Positions 8,882 through 17,638 of a stretch of DNA of 64,000 bases are shown one piece after another. The stretch is taken from assembly GCF_000014345.1 (NCBI RefSeq), contig NC_009879.1, positions 321,001 to 385,000 on the forward strand, read 5' to 3'. The notes below the pieces were generated by a model. The model was not told the DNA's origin. It saw only the letters and a program-made list of their open reading frames with translations, and ran no database searches. Numbering within the stretch: position 1 is the stretch's first letter; every line of letters begins with the position of its first letter. Source of the DNA: Rickettsia canadensis str. McKiel. Its GTDB lineage: Bacteria > Pseudomonadota > Alphaproteobacteria > Rickettsiales > Rickettsiaceae. Made by a program: the position numbers and the translations under genes.

Positions 8882-10948
8882 ATGAATAAAAAAATTATAA
8901 TTGATGCTAATTTTCCAACTGAAACAAGAGTAGTTTTATTAGGACAAAGCAACAATATAGAAGATATTGAGTTTCAAACAACTGTAAGACAACAAAATAA
9001 AGGTAATATTTATTTAGCACAAGTCACAAGAATAGAACCGTCGCTACAAGCTGTTTTTATAGAGTACGGCATGGATAAAAGTGGTTTTTTACCATTTAGT
9101 GAAATTCATCCTAACTATTACAATTTGCCTGCCTCGGAGAGAAATTTTCCGGTTAATGCTTTTCCTGAAATAGCTCTTGCAAATATTACGGTTGAAGATG
9201 ATCAAGAGAAACCGATTGCTATATATGATTCTTTAGTTGATAGTGAAGAAATTGACCTAAAAACCATAGAAGATTTAGTAGAGAGTAAATTGCAGTCAGA
9301 ACTTAATTTAGAAGGGGCTGATGATATTGAAATTATTCAAAGCGGCATCGATTCCAATATTCCACAATATAAACAATATAAAGTTCAAGAAGTAATAAGA
9401 AAAAACCAAATATTATTGGTGCAAGTTACTAAAGAAGAACGAGGAAATAAGTGTGCCGCTTTTACTACTTACATATCCTTGGCTGGTAAATATTGTGTTT
9501 TAATGCCTAATAAAGGTTCGCAAAATGGTATATCGCGTAAAATATCAAATGTAGAAGAAAGAAAAAGACTGAAAGATATTTTAAATAAAATAGTAAGTGG
9601 AAATAGTTACAGTGTCATTGTTAGAACCGCAGGTAGAGGAAGTAGCTCCTTAGATTTGAAAAAAGACTATAATTATTTAGTAAGATTATGGAATAAAATT
9701 CGTAAAAGTACTATTAAATTCCCGGCTCCGTGTTTTATTCATGAAGAAGATAGTATAATACGTAAAACCATACGTGATATGTGTGATCACAATGTTAAAG
9801 AAGTAGTTATTCAAGGACAGGAAGCTTATGATGATGCTGCAAAATTTATGCAGGATTTATTACCTTCAGAGCTTTCAAAACTTAAAGCACATAAAAATAA
9901 AACTCCTATATTTACTCAGTTTCAAGTAGAAGAACAATTAGTTAAATTATATCAGCCTGTCGTAACATTACCTTCAGGAGGATATATTGTTATTAATCCT
10001 ACGGAGGCTCTAATTTCAATTGACGTAAATTCCGGTAAATCAACTTCTGAGAAAAATATTGAAGAAACAGCACTAAAAACTAATTTAGAAGCAGCTAAAG
10101 CAGTAGCAAAGCAAGTAAAGCTTAGAGATCTATCAGGTTTGATAGTTGTTGATTTTATAGACATGAGCGAAGCAAAGAATCGGAAAATTATTGAGCGATC
10201 CTTTAAAGAATTTTTAAGTCGTGATCGCGCTCGTATACAAACAGGTAATATTAGTCAGTTTGGATTACTTGAATTTTCACGACAGAGATTGCGTTCTTCT
10301 TTCTTAGAAACTAATTCGTCAATTTGTTCTCATTGTAATGGTAAAGGAGTCATTAGAGCTAATGATGCTAATGCTATGTTAATTTTACGCACTATAGAGA
10401 ACGAAATTTTTGAAGAAAGAATTGATGTAATAAATGTTTTTACCAATATCGCTTCAGTTATTTATTTACTTAATAATAAACGTGCCGAGATAAAATTTAT
10501 TGAAGAAAAATATAATATAAAGCTTAATTTTTATTCTGATCCTAATGCTACATCAGATAGTTATTCGATTGAAAAGGTAAAATTATTGAAGAAAAATAAC
10601 AATAATGTTAATTCTGTTAAGCCGGTGATCCAAAATCATAGTGCCGATTATACTGAAGACGAACCTCAAAAAGAACAATTACGCAAGAATAAACATAAAT
10701 GGAAGACAGTTAATAATAACGTTTCAGTTGAAGAAAAGAATAAAAAACTAGAGACCAAGCAAGAAGTGGAACAATCTACACAAAATGTAGAGGTTGTAAA
10801 TGAAGAGTCACAAATTATAGAAAATGATGTAGTAACAGCAGAAGTGCCAGCAACAAAAACATTAAAGCGTAGATATCGTAATAAAAAATCCAATAAGAAA
10901 GGTGCTGCTAATACCGCCACGGATACGGCAAAGAACGCAGACTCTTGA
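8882..10948 (+). CDS. rne: Ribonuclease E/G family endoribonuclease
   Basis: A 688-residue endoribonuclease for mRNA decay and rRNA/tRNA maturation. In order: an S1 RNA-binding domain beginning GNIYLAQVTRIEPSLQAVF (about 40-58) with YGMDKSGFLPF; an acidic insert (about 90-165) splitting the S1 domain, as in other alphaproteobacteria; the DNase I-like catalytic core with metal-binding aspartates in LISIDVNSGKST (about 378) and GLIVVDFIDM (about 420); and the Zn-link CSHCNGKG (about 482). The tail (about 570-688) is charged and low-complexity, ending in basic KRRYRNKKSNKKG, probably disordered RNA- or partner-binding sequence. The S1 insert and tail favour RNase E over RNase G. Confidence 0.93.
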   Translation: MNKKIIIDANFPTETRVVLLGQSNNIEDIEFQTTVRQQNKGNIYLAQVTRIEPSLQAVFIEYGMDKSGFLPFSEIHPNYYNLPASERNFPVNAFPEIALANITVEDDQEKPIAIYDSLVDSEEIDLKTIEDLVESKLQSELNLEGADDIEIIQSGIDSNIPQYKQYKVQEVIRKNQILLVQVTKEERGNKCAAFTTYISLAGKYCVLMPNKGSQNGISRKISNVEERKRLKDILNKIVSGNSYSVIVRTAGRGSSSLDLKKDYNYLVRLWNKIRKSTIKFPAPCFIHEEDSIIRKTIRDMCDHNVKEVVIQGQEAYDDAAKFMQDLLPSELSKLKAHKNKTPIFTQFQVEEQLVKLYQPVVTLPSGGYIVINPTEALISIDVNSGKSTSEKNIEETALKTNLEAAKAVAKQVKLRDLSGLIVVDFIDMSEAKNRKIIERSFKEFLSRDRARIQTGNISQFGLLEFSRQRLRSSFLETNSSICSHCNGKGVIRANDANAMLILRTIENEIFEERIDVINVFTNIASVIYLLNNKRAEIKFIEEKYNIKLNFYSDPNATSDSYSIEKVKLLKKNNNNVNSVKPVIQNHSADYTEDEPQKEQLRKNKHKWKTVNNNVSVEEKNKKLETKQEVEQSTQNVEVVNEESQIIENDVVTAEVPATKTLKRRYRNKKSNKKGAANTATDTAKNADS

Positions 10949-11002
10949 TTTTACAGCTTTAATTGTTAAGGTATTGTATATGACTCGGTAAATGTTCTTT
11001 AT

Positions 11003-11119
11003 GTAATTCCCGCAGAGGCGGAAAATAACCTTAATTCAAAAATTACATATTTGAAAAATAAGTATATAAAAACAAGTTTTTTATATATTTTACTGGATTC
11101 TTGCCTCCGCGAGAATTAA
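11003..11119. repeat. Long RPE (AACAAGTTTTTTATA-core family)
   Basis: Left arm TAATTCCCGCAGAGGCGGAA, right arm TTGCCTCCGCGAGAATTA, and the core ACAAGTTTTTTATATATTT. The same core recurs at 17474-17591 and 36078-36210 and, inverted, at 38724-38861. It lies between rne and ctaA. Confidence 0.75.
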
Positions 11120-11154
11120 ATATAAAAAAACAAAAACATAAACTTTAAATAAAA

Positions 11155-12171
11155 GTGCAGCAAAGTTTAATTACAAAATGGTTGTCTATCAGTTGTATAA
11201 TGGTCATAGCGATGATTGTTATAGGAGGTATAACAAGACTTACAGGTTCTGGTTTATCTATAGTAGAGTGGCGTCCGATAACAGGTATTTTACCACCTTT
11301 GAGCTTTGAAGCTTGGCAAGTGGAGTTTGCTAAATATAAAGCTTTTCCCGAATATAATTACGTTAATTACAGAATGACTTTATCACAGTTTAAATTTATT
11401 TATCTGTTAGAGTTTATACATCGGTTACTTGGTAGAATTACAGCTTTAATATATATTGTACCTTTAATATATTTTTATTTTAAAGGCATTATAAAAAATC
11501 GTGATATTGCACCTTATATCATTGCTTTGTTGTTATTGTATGTACAAGGTTTTATGGGGTGGTATATGGTTAAAAGCGGTTTATTGAATAACCCTTCTGT
11601 GAGTCATTTACGGCTTGCTTTTCATTTAATTATCGCCGTAATTATTTATCACATACTTTTTTATCAATTAATAAAAAATCGTTGTGATATTTTGTTAATC
11701 CTGTCACAAACAGATTTAAAATTACCGTTACGATTTTCTAGTGTTGCTATTACTGTAATATACCTGCAAATTTTTTTAGGTGCTTTAGTTGCAGGGCTTG
11801 ATGCAGGGCTGATATATAATAGTTTCCCGCTAATGGGTGATAATTTTATTCCAACGGCGATAAAAGATAATTTCTTTGATCTTAAAAATTGGTATGATCC
11901 GGTTTTTATACAATGCATACATCGTTTAGGCGGTTATAGCGTATTTTTGGTTGTTATGGCTTTAGCAACTTACTTATTAAAAATAGAGCATCCGAAATTA
12001 AATAAAATAGCATATTTTCTAATTATTGCATTATTAATGCAGATATCTACCGGAATAATTACTCTTTTATATTCTGTACCTATAATCATTGCCTCTACTC
12101 ATCAATTTTTTGCAATAGTGCTTTTATCAGTAATAATTTGGTGCTATTTTTTAATAAAAACTTCTAAATGA
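11155..12171 (+). CDS. ctaA: Heme A synthase (CtaA/COX15)
   Basis: CtaA oxidises heme O to heme A for cytochrome aa3 oxidase in the inner membrane. The 338-residue protein has eight membrane segments. Conserved histidine-containing helices are visible: EFIHRLLGR (about residue 89), SHLRLAFHL (about 150), CIHRLGGY (about 256) and ASTHQFFA (about 319). The N terminus has GGITRLTGSGLSIVEWRP, typical of the COX15 type. The start is GTG at 11155, followed by QQSLITKW. It overlaps the next gene by four bases (ATGATC at 12168), so the pair is probably one operon. Confidence 0.95.
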   Translation: MQQSLITKWLSISCIMVIAMIVIGGITRLTGSGLSIVEWRPITGILPPLSFEAWQVEFAKYKAFPEYNYVNYRMTLSQFKFIYLLEFIHRLLGRITALIYIVPLIYFYFKGIIKNRDIAPYIIALLLLYVQGFMGWYMVKSGLLNNPSVSHLRLAFHLIIAVIIYHILFYQLIKNRCDILLILSQTDLKLPLRFSSVAITVIYLQIFLGALVAGLDAGLIYNSFPLMGDNFIPTAIKDNFFDLKNWYDPVFIQCIHRLGGYSVFLVVMALATYLLKIEHPKLNKIAYFLIIALLMQISTGIITLLYSVPIIIASTHQFFAIVLLSVIIWCYFLIKTSK

Positions 12172-13079
12172 TCATCGATGTTAATACTCCTATTTCTTCT
12201 AGATTAGATAAATATTTAAAACGTCTATATCCGTTATTAACTCAAGGAGTAATAGAGAAAGCATTACGTCAAAAACAAATTATCGTTAATGCTCGGAAAG
12301 CAGAAGCTAGTTTAAGAGTAATAGACGGTGATAAAATTTTTATTAGTGATAAGTTTAATTTACCTGTTAAACAACCCGAAAAATTAGTTTTTACCGATGC
12401 CGAAATTAAGCTAGCAAAGAAAATTACCACCGATTATTTGATATATGAAGATGATAATTTAATAGCTATAAATAAACCTGCAGGGCTTGCTACTCAAGGT
12501 GGTAGTAAAATCAATTTATCTATTGACTCTGCATTAAAATATTTGAATTATAAAGGTGCTGATTTTAAACTAGTACATAGGTTAGATAAAGAAACAAGCG
12601 GTTTGCTCTTAATAGCCAAAAATTATTTAAGTAGTATAAAGTTTCATGATGCTTTTAAAGATAAATTGGTTGTAAAAACATATTTTGCCGTAACCTATGG
12701 GAAGCCAATTAAAAATGTAGGCGAAGTTAGAAGTAATATAGAAAAGAGTAAGGGAAGTACACGTAAAATTACTGATATTGATAGTGAAAATGGTAAACTT
12801 GCCATTACTTATTATAAATTACTTAAATCACTTGATAATAACTTATTTTTAATTGAATTTACTCCGATTACAGGTAAAATGCATCAATTAAGGTTGCACG
12901 CTAAATTATTAGGTTGCCCGATACTTGGAGATGATAAGTATGGCAATAAAGAAATTATGCCGTATAGTCAATATATGTTCTTGCATGCTAATCATATATG
13001 TTTATCTGAAAAGGTTTTTGGTACAGAGATTAATTTAGAAGCAAAACTACCGTTTTATTTTACTAGGCGTCTTACATAA
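12168..13079 (+). CDS. rluC: RluA-family 23S rRNA pseudouridine synthase
   Basis: A 303-residue pseudouridine synthase. An S4 RNA-binding domain covers about residues 10-60 (SSRLDKYLKRLYPLL, ALRQKQIIVN). The catalytic domain contains AINKPAGLATQGG and the active-site motif HRLDKETSGLLLIAK (catalytic aspartate about residue 138), then KMHQLRLHAKLLGCPILGD. The arrangement fits RluC/RluD; RluC is the usual assignment in Rickettsia. The last codons (TRRLT and stop) lie inside the left end of a 142-base palindromic element, so the repeat supplies the natural C terminus. The start overlaps the ctaA stop. Confidence 0.88.
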   Translation: MIIDVNTPISSRLDKYLKRLYPLLTQGVIEKALRQKQIIVNARKAEASLRVIDGDKIFISDKFNLPVKQPEKLVFTDAEIKLAKKITTDYLIYEDDNLIAINKPAGLATQGGSKINLSIDSALKYLNYKGADFKLVHRLDKETSGLLLIAKNYLSSIKFHDAFKDKLVVKTYFAVTYGKPIKNVGEVRSNIEKSKGSTRKITDIDSENGKLAITYYKLLKSLDNNLFLIEFTPITGKMHQLRLHAKLLGCPILGDDKYGNKEIMPYSQYMFLHANHICLSEKVFGTEINLEAKLPFYFTRRLT

Positions 13080-13209
13080 CTTGCTTCTAAAGGTCATTTG
13101 GACAATGATTGGTACACTCGAATCCTCACGTACTTTTTTTGTACGCTGTGGTTTTCTGCGTTCCGTTTCTTCTTCAAATTCCTCTGTATTAACTTCGTTA
13201 TGTAAGACG
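13068..13209. repeat. 142-bp palindromic element with 13-bp perfect terminal inverted repeats
   Basis: Ends are CGTCTTACATAAC (13068-13080) and its exact reverse complement GTTATGTAAGACG (13197-13209). An inner imperfect arm pair surrounds a T7 run (CTCACGTAC-TTTTTTT-GTACGCTGTG, about 13120-13150). Neither the ends nor the core match the other repeats in this window, so it belongs to a different RPE class. It covers the rluC stop codon. Confidence 0.7.
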
Positions 13210-13240
13210 TCTACTGATAAGTTTGTGGAGTGTTGAAGTT

Positions 13241-14422
13241 ATGATTCGTAGATATCTTTTATTATTACTTTTTTTAATTAATAATTGCATTAATTGTTTT
13301 GCAGATATACAGCAAAGAATCAATGAGGCAGAAAAAGAATATCTAAGTAATAGATTTTTAAATGCCGTTTTTATGTTTGCTGATGATTATAAACCTTTAT
13401 TAACCGGTGCTAAAGGAATCTTTGCTTTAAATGGTGAGCAATTAAAAGCAAATGAAATGATGCCTATTGCTTCTGCTACAAAGCCTTTTACAGCGGCAGG
13501 AATCTTAAAATTACAAGAACAGGAATTATTAAATATTAACGATAAAATCTATAAATATCTTGATCCGGAAATGTGGGGTGGAAAAGTGCCGGATTGGGCA
13601 TATAAAATATCTATTCATAATTTATTAACGCATAGTAGCGGTATTGCCGAATATTTTAGTTTTGTTAAACTTGATTTTAATATGTCTAAGAAAGAAATTC
13701 ACAAGAAAATATTACAATTTGTTTCTTCTAAGCCTTTAGAAATATCTATAGGAAAAAAATTTAAATATAGTAATACTAATTTTGTTATACTTGGTATGAT
13801 TATCGAAAAAGTAGCTAAAAAAGATTTAGGTAACTTTTTTTATGATGAATTTTTTAAACCTCTTAATATGAAATCTACTAGTTTTGCTTCATATAGTGAA
13901 GCCGCTAGAATCCAAAAGAATGTTATTAGTTCTAATTATCCGGTAAGATATTTTTTAACACCCAATAATAGTAATAAGCCTATATTTACTCCTGTAACAG
14001 CTGATTTTTTAGCTGTTCCTTATGCAGATGGGGGAATAATATCGACACCAAATGATCTAGTTAAATGGTACAGGGCATTAAATGATGGGAAAATTCTTTC
14101 TAAGAAGTCATATAAACTTATGACTACTAAATATTTTTTAGCAAAAGATATAGACGGGCGTAAATCTTATATGGGTTACGGTATTTTTCTTACCGATCTT
14201 GATTCTAAGCATTTAATGATTCATTATACGGGAAAGGCACTTGGAATACAAAGTGAAGTAGGATATGTTTTGCCTAATAATCTTTACTTTGCTATACTTA
14301 GTAATACTATGATTAAAATTCCTGAAGCAGAAAAAGATAAAATTGACATGAAAAATCCTTTAAATCAGCTTGGAATAATTTATTTCAGAGATGCAATAAT
14401 AGGGGCAGCTATAAAAAATTAA
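13241..14422 (+). CDS. Exported serine beta-lactamase-like protein (penicillin-binding protein/carboxypeptidase fold)
   Basis: About 393 residues. The ATG at 13241 has a GTTGAAG site just upstream and gives a clean signal peptide (MIRRYLLLLLFLINNCINC then FA), so I prefer it to an in-frame TTG 18 bases earlier. The mature part has the class C/AmpC-EstB fold motifs: SxxK as SATK in PIASATKPFTAAGILKL, YxN as YSNTNFVILG, and HxG as HYTGKALGI near the C terminus. It is probably a periplasmic DD-peptidase or esterase; real beta-lactamase activity cannot be judged. xth starts at the base after its stop. Confidence 0.82.
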   Translation: MIRRYLLLLLFLINNCINCFADIQQRINEAEKEYLSNRFLNAVFMFADDYKPLLTGAKGIFALNGEQLKANEMMPIASATKPFTAAGILKLQEQELLNINDKIYKYLDPEMWGGKVPDWAYKISIHNLLTHSSGIAEYFSFVKLDFNMSKKEIHKKILQFVSSKPLEISIGKKFKYSNTNFVILGMIIEKVAKKDLGNFFYDEFFKPLNMKSTSFASYSEAARIQKNVISSNYPVRYFLTPNNSNKPIFTPVTADFLAVPYADGGIISTPNDLVKWYRALNDGKILSKKSYKLMTTKYFLAKDIDGRKSYMGYGIFLTDLDSKHLMIHYTGKALGIQSEVGYVLPNNLYFAILSNTMIKIPEAEKDKIDMKNPLNQLGIIYFRDAIIGAAIKN

Positions 14423-15244
14423 ATGAAGATAGTTACTTGGAATATTAATTCATTGCGTCTACGGATTGATTTATTAAGAAAATTAGCGCATGAACATAAG
14501 CCGGATATTATCTTGCTTCAAGAAACAAAGGTTGCTGATTCATTATTCCCTCTTGAAGTTATTAAAAATATAGGCTATGAACATATAATATATTCAGGAC
14601 AAAAATCATATAACGGTGTTGCTATTATTTCTAAATTTCCTTTGAATAATGTTTTTTCTTTGGAATTATATAATAGTGATAAAAGGCATATAGCAGCTAC
14701 TGTTAATGATATAGAAGTACATAATTTTTATGTTCCTGCCGGTGGTGATATACCTGATATAGAGATAAACTTAAAATTTAAGCATAAGCTGGAATATGTA
14801 AGGTTAATGCAGGAATGGTTAACCGTTAACCGTACTAAAAATGATAAAATTATCATTGTCGGTGATCTCAATATCGCTCCGCATGAGCATGATGTATGGT
14901 CTAGTAGGCAATTGCGAAATGTTATCAGTCATACCGATATTGAGCGCTCATTATTGGTAGGGTTACAAAACTCGTTAGGTTTTATCGACAGTAGCAGGCA
15001 TTTCATATCACTTGACGAAAAGTTCTATACTTGGTGGAGTTACAGAAATATAGATTGGAAAAAATCTAACAGAGGCAGAAGACTTGATCATATTTGGGTG
15101 AGTAATAATTTAAAAGATGCATTATTTTCTATAAATTTACTATCAGAAGCACGTGATTGGGTACCGCCGTCAGATCATGTGCCATATTTTGTGAATTTTA
15201 ATTTTGATGGTGTCATGCCACGAGCTTGTAACAGGATCCAATAA
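14423..15244 (+). CDS. xth: Exodeoxyribonuclease III
   Basis: A 273-residue AP endonuclease/3'-5' exonuclease of base-excision repair. Family motifs are present: WNINSLRLR at the N terminus, ILLQETKVAD with the metal-binding glutamate, FYVPAGGD, VGDLNIAPHEHDVW, RRLDHIWVS and the catalytic histidine in PPSDHVPYF. Normal family members end shortly after this last motif. Here the frame runs on into a palindromic repeat that adds GVMPRACNRIQ before a stop. The ATG directly follows the preceding stop codon. Confidence 0.93.
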   Translation: MKIVTWNINSLRLRIDLLRKLAHEHKPDIILLQETKVADSLFPLEVIKNIGYEHIIYSGQKSYNGVAIISKFPLNNVFSLELYNSDKRHIAATVNDIEVHNFYVPAGGDIPDIEINLKFKHKLEYVRLMQEWLTVNRTKNDKIIIVGDLNIAPHEHDVWSSRQLRNVISHTDIERSLLVGLQNSLGFIDSSRHFISLDEKFYTWWSYRNIDWKKSNRGRRLDHIWVSNNLKDALFSINLLSEARDWVPPSDHVPYFVNFNFDGVMPRACNRIQ

Positions 15245-15282
15245 GAAAAAGACTAGATCCCGTGATTAAGTTATAGAATGAC
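15212..15282. repeat. RPE-1-like element overlapping the xth 3' end
   Basis: A 71-base element from GTCATGCCACGAGC to TTATAGAATGAC with the internal ACAGGATCCA / CTAGATCCCG pair. It encodes the last residues of xth and its stop codon, then continues into the pdhA leader. Confidence 0.75.
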
Positions 15283-15311
15283 ATAAGACTAAAAATATTA
15301 AGGAGTAATTA

Positions 15312-16301
15312 GTGGATATTAAGTTAGGAAAATATAAGCCGATAAAGGAAGAATATATAAAAAGCTTTAAAAATATGATCCTACTGCGGCGTTTTGAAGA
15401 AAAATGTAGTCAGTTATATGGAATGGGAGAAATAGGTGGTTTTTGTCATTTATATATAGGTCAGGAAGCAGTAATTTCTGCAGTAGATATAGTTAAAAAA
15501 AAAGGTGATAGTACTATTACTAGCTATCGTGATCATGCTCATGTTATTTTAGCGGGAACTGAGCCTAAGTATGTTCTAGCCGAGCTTATGGGGCGAGCTA
15601 CAGGCTGCTCAAAAGGCAAGGGCGGTTCTATGCATTTATTTGATGTACCGAACAAATTTTATGGTGGACACGGTATAGTAGGTGCTCAAGTGCCGATAGG
15701 TACAGGGCTTGCTTTTGCTGAAAAATATAATGGTACTAATAATATTTGTTTTACTTTTTTAGGTGACGGTGCCGTTAATCAAGGTCAGGTATATGAAGCC
15801 TTTAATATGGCTGCTTTATGGGGTTTAGCAGTAGTTTATATTATTGAAAATAACGAATATTCAATGGGCACTTCCGTTGTCCGCTCAACCTTTATGCGTG
15901 ATTTATATAAGAAAGGGGAATCATTTGGGATTAAAGGATTTCAGCTAGACGGTATGAATTTTGAAGAAATGTATGATGGTACTAAACAAGCTGCAGAATA
16001 TGTTAGGGAGACTAGTCAGCCGCTGATATTAGAAGTAAAGACTTATCGTTATCGTGGGCATTCAATGTCTGATCCGGCAAAATATCGCAGCAAAGAAGAA
16101 GTTGAGCAATATAAAAAGCGTGATCCGTTAGTAATAATAAGAAAAACGATACTCGACGATAAATATGCAACCGAAGCGGATTTAAAGGAAATAGAGCAGT
16201 CGGTAAAAGAAATTTTAAAAGAAGCAGTAGAGTTTTCAGAAAATTCGCCGTTGCCTGATGAAGGTGAGTTATATACGAATATTTTTCATACCATGGTTTG
16301 A
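15312..16301 (+). CDS. pdhA: Pyruvate dehydrogenase E1 component, alpha subunit
   Basis: The thiamine diphosphate-binding half of the E1 heterotetramer that oxidatively decarboxylates pyruvate for acetyl-CoA. The 329-residue protein has the TPP motif running from GDGAVNQGQVYEAF to ENNEYSMGTS, the substrate region GFCHLYIGQEA, SKGKGGSMHLF, and the loop YRGHSMSDPAKYRSKEE. The start is GTG at 15312 with an AGGAG site at 15301. The last residues HTMV and the stop lie in a palindromic repeat. pdhB follows after 128 bases, mostly repeat, so the operon is interrupted but probably still transcribed together. Host pyruvate or malate-derived pyruvate is the likely substrate. Confidence 0.96.
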   Translation: MDIKLGKYKPIKEEYIKSFKNMILLRRFEEKCSQLYGMGEIGGFCHLYIGQEAVISAVDIVKKKGDSTITSYRDHAHVILAGTEPKYVLAELMGRATGCSKGKGGSMHLFDVPNKFYGGHGIVGAQVPIGTGLAFAEKYNGTNNICFTFLGDGAVNQGQVYEAFNMAALWGLAVVYIIENNEYSMGTSVVRSTFMRDLYKKGESFGIKGFQLDGMNFEEMYDGTKQAAEYVRETSQPLILEVKTYRYRGHSMSDPAKYRSKEEVEQYKKRDPLVIIRKTILDDKYATEADLKEIEQSVKEILKEAVEFSENSPLPDEGELYTNIFHTMV

Positions 16302-16360
16302 CTACGGTATCTAGCAAAAATAAAAAAAGACTGGACCTAGCTCACAAATCGTGGGATGAC
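16287..16360. repeat. RPE-1-like element at the pdhA 3' end
   Basis: Left arm CATACCATGGTTTGACTACGG with the TGA that ends pdhA; right arm AAATCGTGGGATGAC. A half-copy of the long RPE type (TACTGGATTCACGCTTTCGC to GCAATGAC, 16371-16398) follows directly, so two repeats lie between pdhA and pdhB. Confidence 0.75.
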
Positions 16361-16429
16361 CATTTGAGATTACTGGATTCACGCTTTCGCGGCAATGACA
16401 TCGCACATTTAACTTAAATAAGAAGAAAA

Positions 16430-17416
16430 ATGCAAATAACGGTACGTGAAGCATTGCGTGATGCGATGCAAGAAGAGATGATACGAGACGATAAAGTTTT
16501 TATCATGGGTGAGGAAGTTGCAGAATATCAAGGAGCTTATAAGGTAACTCAAGGATTGCTTGAGCAATTTGGTCCTAAAAGAGTAATTGATACGCCAATA
16601 ACGGAGTATGGTTTTGCAGGACTTGCAGTTGGAGCAGCTCTTGCAGGACTTCGTCCAATCGTGGAGTTTATGACCTTTAACTTTGCTATGCAAGCTATGG
16701 ATCATATAGTTAATTCAGCTGCAAAAACTCATTATATGTCAGGTGGGCAGGTAAAATGTCCAATAGTATTTAGAGGACCAAACGGGGCAGCAAGTAGAGT
16801 AGCAGCACAGCATAGCCAAAATTATACAGCTTGTTATTCCCATATTCCAGGGTTAAAAGTAGTAGCTCCTTATAATGCAGAAGATCATAAAGGACTTATG
16901 ATTACAGCTATTAGAGATGATAATCCAATTATTTTTTTGGAAAACGAGATTTTATATGGTCATAGTTTTGATGTACCGGAAGAAACAATTGAGCCTATTC
17001 CTTTCGGTAAAGCAAAAACTTTAATAGAGGGTAATAGTGTCACTATAGTCACTTTTTCAATTCAAGTAAAACTTGCCCTAGATGCTGCAAATGTTTTACA
17101 GAATGATAATAATATTGACTGTGAGGTTATTGATCTGCGTACTATTAAGCCTCTTGATACTCAGACAATAATAGAATCAGTGAAAAAAACTAACCGTTTG
17201 GTTGTAGTAGAAGAAGGTTGGTTTTTTGCAGGTGTTGGAGCAAGTATAGCCTCTATAGTTATGAAAGAAGCATTTGATTATTTAGATGCTCCGATAGAGA
17301 TTGTCAGCGGCAAAGATGTCCCTCTTCCTTATGCCGTTAATTTAGAAAAATTAGCTCTGCCTAGCGAGAGTGATATAATAGAAGCCGTTAAGAAAGTTTG
17401 TTATTATAGTGTTTAG
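16430..17416 (+). CDS. pdhB: Pyruvate dehydrogenase E1 component, beta subunit
   Basis: A 328-residue transketolase-like beta subunit that pairs with PdhA. Signatures include [57 protein letters not shown], and [17 protein letters not shown]. The C-terminal transketolase domain has [14 protein letters not shown] and [13 protein letters not shown]. Start ATG at 16430 with AGAAG upstream. E2/E3 genes are not in this window. Confidence 0.96.
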   Translation: MQITVREALRDAMQEEMIRDDKVFIMGEEVAEYQGAYKVTQGLLEQFGPKRVIDTPITEYGFAGLAVGAALAGLRPIVEFMTFNFAMQAMDHIVNSAAKTHYMSGGQVKCPIVFRGPNGAASRVAAQHSQNYTACYSHIPGLKVVAPYNAEDHKGLMITAIRDDNPIIFLENEILYGHSFDVPEETIEPIPFGKAKTLIEGNSVTIVTFSIQVKLALDAANVLQNDNNIDCEVIDLRTIKPLDTQTIIESVKKTNRLVVVEEGWFFAGVGASIASIVMKEAFDYLDAPIEIVSGKDVPLPYAVNLEKLALPSESDIIEAVKKVCYYSV

Positions 17417-17473
17417 GTTTTACCATTGTATTTGTGTTATTCTTAGCTAACGTTGTTATTGCATGGCTATAAT

Positions 17474-17591
17474 GTTATTCCCACGAAAATAACCTTAGTA
17501 CAGGTACAAAATTGCATATTAATTGATAAAATAAACCTAAAAAACAAGTTTTTTATAGGTTGTATTGGATTCCCGCCTACGCGGGAATGAC
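17474..17591. repeat. Long RPE (AACAAGTTTTTTATA-core family)
   Basis: Runs from GTTATTCCCACG to ACGCGGGAATGAC with the shared core AAACCTAAAAAACAAGTTTT in the middle. It lies between the convergent ends of pdhB and typA and could form a large transcript hairpin. Confidence 0.78.
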
Positions 17592-17638
17592 ATCAGGATC
17601 ACTGCAACAAGGGGTTGCTTTTAGCTAGGAGCGACCTT

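Noticed and set aside
13241..14422. Antibiotic-resistance beta-lactamase
   Set aside because: The SxxK/YxN/HxG motifs fit the broad PBP/esterase fold; nothing in the sequence shows beta-lactam hydrolysis, so no resistance claim is made.
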